DNA of 5,597 nucleotides from JAZNOL01 sp045580815 (GTDB lineage Bacteria; Bacillota; Clostridia; RUG12999), in assembly GCA_045580815.1 (NCBI GenBank), contig JAZNOL010000112.1:1-5597 (forward strand). Reading direction: 5' to 3'. Both the position numbers and the translations under genes were made by a program. Below the pieces are notes generated by a model. It saw only the letters and a list, made by a program, of their open reading frames with translations, had not been told where the DNA came from and made no database searches. Shown here one piece after another: positions 1-5,439 of the stretch. Every line of letters starts with the position of its first letter. The stretch's first letter is position 1.

Positions 1-1641
1 AACCTCGTCGGAGTTTCTGAGTTTGAATTCAACTATACCTTCTTTTGCAAATTTACCAACTGTGATTCTTACAGGGAAACCGAGAAGGTCTGCGTCCTTG
101 AATTTAACGCCTGCACGTTCATCTCTGTCGTCCATAACAACCTCAATGCCTGCTTCCTGAAGTTTCGCATAAATCTCTTCAGCAACCGCAACCTGCGTTT
201 CATCCGTTGCATTTACGGGCACTACAAGCGCTTCATAAGGAGCAACCGCTACCGGCCAGATGATACCGTTATCGTCGCAGTTCTGCTCAATAATTGCTGC
301 TATACATCTGCTTACGCCAATACCGTAACATCCCATAATTGCAGTAACGTCGTTGCCGTTTTCATCAAGGAAACTGCATCCGAGAGCTACGGAATATTTT
401 GTACCCAGTTTGAAGATATCACCAACTTCAATGCCCTGAGCAGTTTTGATTTCCTGTCCGCATTTGGGACATTTGTCGCCCGAAACAATTGTTCTAAGGT
501 CGAGAGTTGCATCGGGAGTGAAATCTCTGCCAATCTGCACATTGAGATAATGATAATCTGTTTTATTTGCACCAACGATGAAATTTTTCATTTCTGCAAC
601 TTCGTTATCCATAAGGAGTTCGCATTTAATTCCTATCGGTCCTGCGAAACCAACTTCTGCACCGGTAACTTCGTTAACTGTTGCCACGTCAGCCATTTCA
701 ATTTCGTTTGCGCCGAGATAGTTTGCAAGTTTAACCTCATTAACTTCCCTGTCGCCTCTTACCATAACTGCAACAACTCTATCCTCAGCACGGTAAATAA
801 GAGTTTTTACGAAAAGTCTGGGGTCTGCATTGAAGAATTTCATCAGGTCTTCGATTGTTTTAACATTCGGAGTGTGAATTTCTTCAAGTGCAAGGTCCCC
901 TTCGGGACAAGCAATGATTTCGGGAACGCAAGCCGCTTTTTCACTGTTCGCTGCATATCCGCAAGCATCACAGTATGCGATTGTGTCCTCACCGACATCC
1001 GATTTTACCATAAATTCCTGAGAGCCGCTTCCGCCCATCGCGCCTGAGTCAGCATCAACTATAGTATAGTCAAGTTTTAACTTATCAAACGCTTCACAGT
1101 ATGCGGCATACATATTTTTATAGGATTTATCAAGACCTTCAGCGTCCATATCAAAGCTGTAAGCATCTTTCATAACAAACTCACGGCTACGCATAACGCC
1201 GAAACGCGGACGGCGCTCGTCACGATATTTTGTCTGAATCTGATACAGAGTCATAGGCAGGTTTTTATAGGATTTTACCTCGTTTTTAACAAGCTCGGTA
1301 AAAAGCTCTTCGTGAGTGGGACCAAGGCAGTATTCTCTGCCGTTGCGGTCTTTAAGACGGAACATTTCGGGGCCGAAAATTTCCCATCTGCCGGAGGGCT
1401 GATAAGCCTCTGCCGGTAAGATTGCGGGCATTAAAATTTCCTGTGCACCGTATTTATCCATATGGTATCTTACGATATTTTCAACTTTTTTGAGTGTGCG
1501 CAGACCAAGAGGCAGATAGGAATAAACACCTGTTGCAACCTTTCGCATCATACCTGCACGCATCATAAGCTGATGGCTTGTTATTTCCGCTTCGGCAGGC
1601 ACCTCACGAAGTGTTGCCGTAAGCATGTTAGACATTTTCAA
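1..1641 (-). CDS. proS: Prolyl-tRNA synthetase, bacterial type with editing insertion, C-terminus cut by window edge
   Basis: Class II aminoacyl-tRNA synthetase that activates proline with ATP and loads it on tRNA-Pro in the cytoplasm. The 547 visible codons lack a stop; compared from memory with the E. coli enzyme (about 572 aa), roughly 20-25 residues are missing. Visible motifs: GPTHEE with T109 and E111; motif 2, RDERRPRFG, starting at R140; motif 3, GCYGIGVSR, ending at R445. The insertion (about 220-400) is the YbaK-like domain that hydrolyses Ala-tRNA-Pro and keeps K279. All but R445 fall on E. coli numbers only if translation starts at the TTG at 1641 (MKMSNML...), which lies 9 nt after AAGGGA. 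The ATG at 1635 is the alternative but is 15 nt from that site. Two CxxC pairs (C224/C227 and C391/C394) flank the editing insertion and might bind a metal. Last gene of the carD-ispD-ispF-proS run, 81 nt after ispF. Confidence 0.96.
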   Translation of the reverse strand, partial: MKMSNMLTATLREVPAEAEITSHQLMMRAGMMRKVATGVYSYLPLGLRTLKKVENIVRYHMDKYGAQEILMPAILPAEAYQPSGRWEIFGPEMFRLKDRNGREYCLGPTHEELFTELVKNEVKSYKNLPMTLYQIQTKYRDERRPRFGVMRSREFVMKDAYSFDMDAEGLDKSYKNMYAAYCEAFDKLKLDYTIVDADSGAMGGSGSQEFMVKSDVGEDTIAYCDACGYAANSEKAACVPEIIACPEGDLALEEIHTPNVKTIEDLMKFFNADPRLFVKTLIYRAEDRVVAVMVRGDREVNEVKLANYLGANEIEMADVATVNEVTGAEVGFAGPIGIKCELLMDNEVAEMKNFIVGANKTDYHYLNVQIGRDFTPDATLDLRTIVSGDKCPKCGQEIKTAQGIEVGDIFKLGTKYSVALGCSFLDENGNDVTAIMGCYGIGVSRCIAAIIEQNCDDNGIIWPVAVAPYEALVVPVNATDETQVAVAEEIYAKLQEAGIEVVMDDRDERAGVKFKDADLLGFPVRITVGKFAKEGIVEFKLRNSDEV

Positions 1642-1650
1642 AATCAACAA

Positions 1651-1656
1651 TCCCTT
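1651..1656 (-). promoter_or_regulatory. Ribosome binding site of proS, supports the TTG start
   Basis: AAGGGA on the minus strand lies 9 nt before a TTG at 1641 and 15 nt before the first ATG at 1635. The spacing favours TTG. So does the family alignment: catalytic residues T109, E111 and R140 and editing residue K279 fall on their E. coli numbers only with the TTG start. Confidence 0.6.
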
Positions 1657-1667
1657 CAAATTTTATT

Positions 1668-1716
1668 AAAAAAGTTTATGTTCGCCGTGAATAGTTTCTA
1701 TTGCAGACGAACATAA
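1668..1716 (-). terminator. Hairpin plus T-tract between ispF and proS (partial terminator or attenuator)
   Basis: A perfect 9-bp outer stem (TTATGTTCG at 1716-1708 with CGAACATAA at 1684-1676, read on minus) encloses a symmetric 5x5 internal loop and an inner 5-bp stem (AATAG/CTATT, loop AAA). On the minus strand the stem is followed by AC and then six T (1673-1668). It starts 6 nt past the ispF stop and ends about 30 nt before proS, leaving no room for a separate proS promoter downstream of it. The stem is AT-rich, so termination is probably partial. It could instead be an RNA-processing or stability hairpin. Confidence 0.55.
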
Positions 1717-1722
1717 CAAAGT

Positions 1723-2202
1723 TTACTCATCAAAAAGCAGGCAAACGGCACGAGCCGAAATACCTTCCATACGCCCCTCAAAACCGAGGTGTTCGGTTGT
1801 GGTGGCTTTTACGCTGACGTTTTCGACCGGTGTTCCGATTGCGGCGGCAATGTTTTCTCTCATTGCCAGAATATGCGGTGCCAGCTTGGGTTTTTGTGCA
1901 CACACGGTGCAGTCAATGTTGCCCACACGGTAGCCTTTTTCAACAACAAGGCGATAAACCGCATGAAGAAGCATCATGCTGTCTGCACCCTTGTATTTTT
2001 CATCGGTATCGGGAAAATGCTGACCAATGTCGCCCAGTGCCAATGCACCAAGAAGTGCATCCATAACCGCATGAATAAGCACGTCCGCATCCGAATGACC
2101 GTCAAGACCGTATTCATAATCAATTTCTACGCCGCCAAGCACAAGTTTGCGGTCTTTTACAAGCTTGTGAACGTCGTATCCTTCGCCGATTCGCATTTTC
2201 AT
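1723..2202 (-). CDS. ispF: 2-C-methyl-D-erythritol 2,4-cyclodiphosphate synthase
   Basis: Converts CDP-ME 2-phosphate to the 2,4-cyclodiphosphate with release of CMP, the fifth step of the MEP isoprenoid pathway. The 159-aa product has the usual length. Visible signatures are GEGYDVH near the start, with metal ligands D10 and H12; GHSDADVLIHA at 35-45, with the third metal ligand H44; LGDIGQHFPDTD with the flexible-loop residues; and KATTTEHLGF near the C-terminus, the CMP-binding/active-site segment of the family. Two starts are possible. ATG at 2202 is used here; ATG at 2196 would give MRIGEGYDVH, matching the common family start and putting the ligands at D8, H10 and H42. Neither has a ribosome binding site at normal linear distance: AGGAG lies 30 nt upstream, separated from the start by a hairpin. 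Follows ispD by 35 nt, so the two are almost certainly co-transcribed. Confidence 0.97.
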   Translation of the reverse strand: MKMRIGEGYDVHKLVKDRKLVLGGVEIDYEYGLDGHSDADVLIHAVMDALLGALALGDIGQHFPDTDEKYKGADSMMLLHAVYRLVVEKGYRVGNIDCTVCAQKPKLAPHILAMRENIAAAIGTPVENVSVKATTTEHLGFEGRMEGISARAVCLLFDE

Positions 2203-2212
2203 AACTAAAATC

Positions 2213-2237
2213 TTAACACTTCCCGTGTTAATCTCCT
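2213..2237 (-). promoter_or_regulatory. Ribosome binding site and spacer hairpin in the ispD-ispF junction
   Basis: Directly after the ispD stop (whose TAA supplies the first A residues) the minus strand has AAAGGAGA, then a perfect hairpin TTAACAC-GGGAA-GTGTTAA (2231-2213), then ten bases to the ispF ATG at 2202. The linear spacing from AGGAG to ATG is 30 nt, too long for standard initiation. With the 19-nt hairpin folded away it is about 11 nt. The sequence is certain; the effect on translation is inferred. Confidence 0.6.
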
Positions 2238-2939
2238 TTATTCGGTATCTGCGTTGCTTTTTGCCACATAGTCGGCAAGCTGCAAGTCAAACGCTGTTGT
2301 AATTTTAAAATTATCTCTTGAACCCTCGGTAATAAAAACCTTTATGCCCGAATCAACCGCCATTGAGCAAAGGTCGGTGTAACTTTCCATAGTATCGCGG
2401 TTTTTTGAGAACATATCAACCAGCACAGAAAACTTAAATGTTTGCGGTGTTTGTGCATGAAGCACTGTGTCTCGGGGCGGAACAGACAAAACGGTCTGCC
2501 CGTTTTCGGAAATTGCAATAGTGTCCACAGCCGAAACATAAGTGCCGCAGGCAGAATGTTTTTTTGCCGACTCAATATTTTCTTTTATAATTTTTTCACT
2601 TACAAAAGGACGGATTGCATCGTGTGTGACAATAATATCATCACCCTTGCAAAGTCCGCTTGATTTTATGGCAGAAAGCATGCACAGCATACTTTCCATA
2701 CGGGTGTTTCCGCCGGGAATAAGGCAAATTTTGTCGGTTTTAACATACTTGCCGATAAGTTTTTTTGAATAGTCAATCATGTCACCCGGACAGGCAACAT
2801 AAATATAATCGACAAGATTTTCAAATTTTTTAAGTGTGTGTATTATAACAGGTTCGTCGCCGATGTGAACAAACTGTTTGGGCATGGGCTGATTGCATCT
2901 CACGCCCTTGCCTCCTGCAACAATAGCCGCAAAAACCAT
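2238..2939 (-). CDS. ispD: 2-C-methyl-D-erythritol 4-phosphate cytidylyltransferase (IspD, with TarI-like features)
   Basis: Joins CTP and 2-C-methyl-D-erythritol 4-phosphate to give CDP-ME, the third MEP step. Rossmann-type nucleotidyltransferase of about 233 aa, the family's usual size. Counting from ATG 2939: an N-terminal CTP loop AGGKGVR (R14) followed by PKQF (K21); THDAIRP with D107; PPRD (R156) followed by HAQTPQTF (T164); and DNFKITT (K212) near the C-terminus. Several spellings (AGGxGxR, TDLCSM where IspD usually has TDDAS/TDEAS) resemble TarI, the ribitol-5-phosphate cytidylyltransferase. The adjacent ispF and lack of teichoic-acid genes favour IspD. A GTG at 2948 would add three residues, but the ATG at 2939 matches the family start (MVFAAIVAGG) and has GGTGG 5 nt upstream. 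It lies 35 nt after carD and 35 nt before ispF. Confidence 0.9.
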   Translation of the reverse strand: MVFAAIVAGGKGVRCNQPMPKQFVHIGDEPVIIHTLKKFENLVDYIYVACPGDMIDYSKKLIGKYVKTDKICLIPGGNTRMESMLCMLSAIKSSGLCKGDDIIVTHDAIRPFVSEKIIKENIESAKKHSACGTYVSAVDTIAISENGQTVLSVPPRDTVLHAQTPQTFKFSVLVDMFSKNRDTMESYTDLCSMAVDSGIKVFITEGSRDNFKITTAFDLQLADYVAKSNADTE

Positions 2940-2974
2940 GTAATCCACCGCCTTAAATCTGATTTTATGTAAAA

Positions 2975-3478
2975 TTATAATGCCGCTTCTTTTTCAATAA
3001 GCTTGTCCACAATTTCGGAAAGCATATTTTCTATATATTCCTGAGAAACGTTTTTTGAAAGCACAAGCTCACTGATAAGAATCTGCTTGGCGTTAACAAA
3101 CATTTTGCGTTCGCCCGAAGAAAGACCTTTTGTTTTTTCACGAAGCATAAGCATTTTAACAACCTGGGAAACCTCATAAATATTACCGCTTTTAATATGC
3201 ATAACATTGCTGCGATAACGTTTGTTCCAGTTTGTTGTGACTTCTTCATAAAATTCTTCAAAATATTTGATAACCTTGTCCGCCTCCTGCGGAGAAATAA
3301 TATCACGAACAGAATCGGCAGCACTGCTGCTGACAGGGAAAATCACACGAATATTATCGTATGCAAGTCTCATTATATAATAACTTCCGGTTTCACCCAG
3401 AACCTCTTTTTCTTCAATTGCTTCAATGATACCCGCACCGTGAAGCGGATAAACTATTCTTTCGCCAATGGCATACAT
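2975..3478 (-). CDS. carD: CarD-family transcriptional regulator (RNA polymerase-binding)
   Basis: CarD proteins bind the RNA polymerase beta subunit with an N-terminal Tudor-like domain and stabilise the open complex at promoters through a helical DNA-contacting domain. The 167-aa product fits this plan: residues 1-58 are the beta-strand domain (YAIGERIVYPLHGAG start), and 65-167 the helical domain with TNWNKRYR, then GLSSGERKMFVNAKQIL. W84 lines up with the wedge tryptophan W85 of Mycobacterium tuberculosis CarD. An upstream ATG at 3520 would add 14 residues, but the ATG at 3478 has GGAAGGAG 10 nt before it and matches the family start. First gene of the run; a near-perfect sigma-A promoter precedes it, so it can set transcription of ispD, ispF and probably proS. 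Whether it controls its own promoter cannot be told from sequence. Confidence 0.94.
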   Translation of the reverse strand: MYAIGERIVYPLHGAGIIEAIEEKEVLGETGSYYIMRLAYDNIRVIFPVSSSAADSVRDIISPQEADKVIKYFEEFYEEVTTNWNKRYRSNVMHIKSGNIYEVSQVVKMLMLREKTKGLSSGERKMFVNAKQILISELVLSKNVSQEYIENMLSEIVDKLIEKEAAL

Positions 3479-3536
3479 AAATATGCGTCTCCTTCCGCCG
3501 ACAACCCCTTGTGATTGCATAGTTACCTACACATAT

Positions 3537-3565
3537 ATTATACTATAAAAAAAATCAAATGTCAA
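3537..3565 (-). promoter_or_regulatory. Consensus sigma-A promoter for carD-ispD-ispF(-proS)
   Basis: On the minus strand, TTGACA (3565-3560), a 17-bp spacer and TATAAT (3542-3537): both hexamers match consensus completely at ideal spacing. Transcription should start near 3530, giving a leader of about 50 nt with the carD ribosome binding site. The -35 box and much of the spacer lie inside a 13-bp inverted repeat. Confidence 0.88.
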
Positions 3566-3583
3566 ACAAACATTTGATTTTTT
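3549..3583 (-). terminator. 13-bp inverted repeat over the carD promoter (terminator and/or operator)
   Basis: A perfect 13-bp inverted repeat, arms at 3549-3561 and 3571-3583 with a 9-nt centre (3562-3570). Read on minus, the right half CATTTGA runs into eight T, so the transcript of the upstream phosphoribosyltransferase gene (stop at 3636) would make an AT-rich hairpin with a U-tract, as in a weak intrinsic terminator. The same bases contain the carD -35 box and most of the spacer, so the repeat could also be a protein-binding operator. A second, weaker AT-only hairpin is possible at about 3595-3630. Confidence 0.55.
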
Positions 3584-3635
3584 GTCAAATTTTTTTTGCT
3601 TTTTTTCAAATTTTGTAAAAAACAGCAAAAATAAT

Positions 3636-4193
3636 TTATTTTATGCTTCCGTCGGGATTAAACAGCGGCAGTTTTTCAAGATAAACAATGTCACTGCGGT
3701 CTGCGGCGTCGCCCTCTGCCAGAACAGCAACCTTGCCGGCAATGATTCCGCCTGCCTGACGAACGAGTGTTTCAATTGCCAGAATTGACTCGCCTGTGCT
3801 GATAACGTCATCAACAATAAGCACACGTCTGCCACGCATAAGGTCAGCCTCTGCCTTGCCAATGCACAGAACCTGCATATGGTCGGTGGTTATGGAATCA
3901 ACATCGGTGTAAATTATGTCCTGCATATAAAGCTTCGGACCTTTTCGGGCAACAATATAATCGTCAGCATTTTCAAGGCGCGCCATTTCGTAAAGAAGCG
4001 GAATACCCTTACATTCGGCAGTAATCATAATATCGTGCTCAGGTGCTTTTTCAAGAAGCTCTTTGGCAGCGGCCTTTGTAAGCTCAACATCGCCGAACAT
4101 AATAAACGCACCGATGTATAAATCATCGTTTACACGGCACAGGGGAAGTGAGCGCGGAAGCCCGGCAATGGTCATTTCGTAAGCAGTTTTCAT
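3636..4193 (-). CDS. Phosphoribosyltransferase, adenine/purine type
   Basis: Type I phosphoribosyltransferase of 185 aa. The PRPP-binding motif VLIVDDVISTGES spans residues 124-136, with the paired acidic residues D128 and D129 and the following TGES loop. ITAECKGIPLLYEMAR (58-72) corresponds to the early loop of purine enzymes, and VARKGPKLYMQD (81-92) to the flexible active-site loop. Family members transfer phosphoribose from PRPP to a free base in the cytoplasm; the pattern resembles Apt-like enzymes in Clostridia, so adenine is the best guess, but xanthine/guanine or a regulatory role is possible and I give no symbol. The start is secure: AAAGGA lies 10 nt before ATG. It has its own promoter, stands 157 nt upstream of carD on the same strand with a terminator-like repeat between, and is divergent from parB. 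Confidence 0.88.
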   Translation of the reverse strand: MKTAYEMTIAGLPRSLPLCRVNDDLYIGAFIMFGDVELTKAAAKELLEKAPEHDIMITAECKGIPLLYEMARLENADDYIVARKGPKLYMQDIIYTDVDSITTDHMQVLCIGKAEADLMRGRRVLIVDDVISTGESILAIETLVRQAGGIIAGKVAVLAEGDAADRSDIVYLEKLPLFNPDGSIK

Positions 4194-4236
4194 TTAAAAT
4201 CAGTCCTTTATCTCAATATTTTAAACATCTGTCTTT

Positions 4237-4265
4237 ATTATAACTCAAAAAATTTCAAATTGCAA
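4237..4265 (-). promoter_or_regulatory. Promoter of the phosphoribosyltransferase gene
   Basis: On the minus strand TTGCAA (4265-4260, 4 of 6 to consensus) is 17 bp from TATAAT (4242-4237, full match). Transcription would begin near 4230, leaving a leader of about 36 nt that contains AAAGGA. No riboswitch or leader hairpin fits in that space. Confidence 0.7.
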
Positions 4266-4334
4266 TAGTTTTGAACACAAAAAAATGTTAAATTTTGCTG
4301 TTTTTAGCTGTCGGAATTTTTAGAACGGTTTTTA

Positions 4335-4363
4335 TTGAATAAAATGGTAAAATATGGTAGAAT
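4335..4363 (+). promoter_or_regulatory. Probable promoter reading toward parB
   Basis: TTGAAT (4335-4340), a 17-bp spacer, then TAGAAT (4358-4363), which is preceded by TGG as in an extended -10 element. A second extended -10-like copy, TGG-TAAAAT, sits ten bases earlier (4345-4353), so the region contains a short direct repeat. If used, the transcript begins near 4370 and carries a leader of about 260 nt made of the palindrome chain. A later, poorer candidate (TATATT, 4606-4611) lacks a -35 box. Confidence 0.5.
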
Positions 4364-4390
4364 GAGTTTAATCACAAACTGATTAAACTC
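4364..4390. repeat. 11-bp perfect inverted repeat at the presumed parB transcription start
   Basis: GAGTTTAATCA (4364-4374), centre CAAAC, then TGATTAAACTC (4380-4390). The repeat begins right after the TAGAAT -10 box, covering the predicted start point. Neither side has a good T-tract, so it looks more like an operator or a 5'-end RNA hairpin than a terminator. Its sequence has no CGATAT box, which sets it apart from the chain that follows. Confidence 0.6.
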
Positions 4391-4392
4391 AA

Positions 4393-4569
4393 CGATATAA
4401 ATCTCTTGCGAGATTTTCGATATGTCATAAATGACTCGATATGTGCTGATACACTCGATATGTTGCCTTACGGCAACGAGATTTATATCATATCGAGTTT
4501 TGAGTGAAACGAAAAACATATCGAATTTACGGAGTAAATATATCGAGCAAACTTCAGTTTGCATATCGA
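4393..4569. repeat. Chain of short palindromes separated by CGATAT/ATATCG boxes (MITE-like or structured leader)
   Basis: An ordered array fills most of the phosphoribosyltransferase-parB gap. TCGATATG occurs at 4417, 4436 and 4455 (spacing 19 each), then the inverse box CATATCGA at 4489, 4517 and 4562 plus a variant TATATCGA at 4539. Between boxes lie mostly small hairpins: AAATCTC/GAGATTT (4399-4416), GTCAT/ATGAC (4424-4435), GTTGCC/GGCAAC (4462-4477), TTTAC/GTAAA, GCAAAC/GTTTGC (about 4546-4561). A 12-bp pair, 4394-4405 with 4478-4489, encloses the left half. The two box orientations can pair with each other, giving a long branched fold. I see no convincing coding frame; an 86-codon minus frame here is a by-product. 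It resembles non-autonomous repeats dispersed in clostridial genomes, but copy number cannot be judged from one window. Confidence 0.75.
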
Positions 4570-4617
4570 CAAAAAATTAGCGACATCTAAATCGTTCACT
4601 AATTCTATATTTAAATT

Positions 4618-4624
4618 GAGGTGA
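4618..4624 (+). promoter_or_regulatory. Ribosome binding site of parB, decides the start
   Basis: GAGGTGA(T) is an 8-base match to the 16S rRNA 3' end and lies 5 nt before ATG at 4630. The in-frame GTG at 4621 is part of this site, so it is not the start. Confidence 0.85.
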
Positions 4625-4629
4625 TAAAT

Positions 4630-5418
4630 ATGACATTTCCGGCAGTAACCCACAGAATATTTTATATTGATATAACTAAAATTAAACCGTCACCGAGACA
4701 GCCACGAAAAGACTATGACCCGTCACAGCTTGCAAAGCTGGCGTATTCTATAAAAATGCACGGCGTGATTCAGCCGGTTACTCTGCGTAGAAAAAACGGT
4801 GTGTTTGAGCTTGTGGCAGGTGAAAGACGAGTGCGTGCGGCAAGAATGGCAGGGCTTACAAAAGTACCGGCGATTATACGTAAAATGGATGACGAAACTG
4901 CCGCCTGCGTGGCACTTGCCGAAAATATGCAACGTCAGCCACTGTCGTATTTTGAGCAGGCTGGGTGTTGTCGTGATTACATACGCCATTATAATATGAG
5001 TACATCGGAATTTGCAAAAAATGCCGGAAAAAATTGCCGTGATATAGAGAGGCAGTTGCAGGCTTTGGATTTTCCGGAGGAAGTAAAACGTACACTTATA
5101 AAACACGGATTTGAAAATAAGTATAACGATGCATTGCTTGTTGTAAAGGACAGTAATTTGCAATGCCGTTTTATGGAAGAAGTGGTTAAAAAAAATATGT
5201 CTCAAGTGCAAGCTTTTGAGTATGCAACAGAGCTTAGCATAAGAGGAACAGCAAAGCCTGTGCGTAAAGGAGTTGTGGGAGATATGAAAATATATCTTAA
5301 CACACTTATGCGGTCAGTGGGGATGATAGATAAACTGGGCGGGAAAGTTGAAACACAGGTCAGTAATGACGAAGAGTATACTGAATACAAAATTAAAATA
5401 AAAAATTCTATGCTGTAA
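4630..5418 (+). CDS. ParB/Noc-family protein, solitary, with divergent recognition helix
   Basis: ParB-family proteins are CTP-dependent DNA clamps that load at parS-like sites and act in chromosome segregation or nucleoid occlusion. The 262-aa product has the full plan: N-terminal domain (12-103) with PSPRQPRKDY, HGVIQPV, the CTP-binding GERRVRA (64-70) and ENMQRQPLSYFEQA (98-111); a helix-turn-helix region at about 122-160; and a C-terminal dimerisation segment DMKIYLNTLMRSVGMIDK followed by EEYTEYKIKI. Odd points: where chromosomal ParB has GKSRSxVANxLRLL, this protein reads GKNCRDIERQLQAL, and the usual GHARALL segment reads NKYNDALL. No ParA gene is adjacent, although most of the flanking sequence is visible. 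It could be an extra ParB paralogue, a Noc-like protein or the main Spo0J; the divergent helix favours a paralogue. It is monocistronic, with a terminator 21 nt after the stop. Confidence 0.87.
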   Translation: MTFPAVTHRIFYIDITKIKPSPRQPRKDYDPSQLAKLAYSIKMHGVIQPVTLRRKNGVFELVAGERRVRAARMAGLTKVPAIIRKMDDETAACVALAENMQRQPLSYFEQAGCCRDYIRHYNMSTSEFAKNAGKNCRDIERQLQALDFPEEVKRTLIKHGFENKYNDALLVVKDSNLQCRFMEEVVKKNMSQVQAFEYATELSIRGTAKPVRKGVVGDMKIYLNTLMRSVGMIDKLGGKVETQVSNDEEYTEYKIKIKNSML

Positions 5419-5439
5419 AAAAATATTATGTAATGATAC

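Noticed and set aside
550..1047. Plus-strand open frame of 165 codons
   Set aside because: It is antisense to proS, whose motifs are unmistakable. The product is Cys/Phe/Asn-rich with no recognisable domain.
1642..1722. T-box leader or other riboswitch before proS
   Set aside because: Only 81 nt are available and no T-box or specifier-loop sequence is visible, just the 41-nt hairpin and T-tract.
3479..3520. ATG at 3520 as the carD start
   Set aside because: Only a weak AGGT precedes it, while the ATG at 3478 has GGAAGGAG and fits the CarD family start and the W84/W85 alignment.
4304..4564. Minus-strand open frame of 86 codons in the intergenic region
   Set aside because: It runs through the palindrome chain, has no good ribosome binding site, and its product shows the repeat composition rather than a protein pattern.
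4393..4569. CRISPR array
   Set aside because: The repeated box is only 8 bp, changes orientation halfway and is separated by short palindromes, not by unique spacers of equal length. No cas gene is present.
4621..4629. GTG at 4621 as the parB start
   Set aside because: The GTG is part of the GAGGTGAT ribosome binding site for the ATG at 4630.
4723..5211. Minus-strand open frame of 162 codons
   Set aside because: It is the complement of parB, which has strong family motifs, a ribosome binding site and a terminator.
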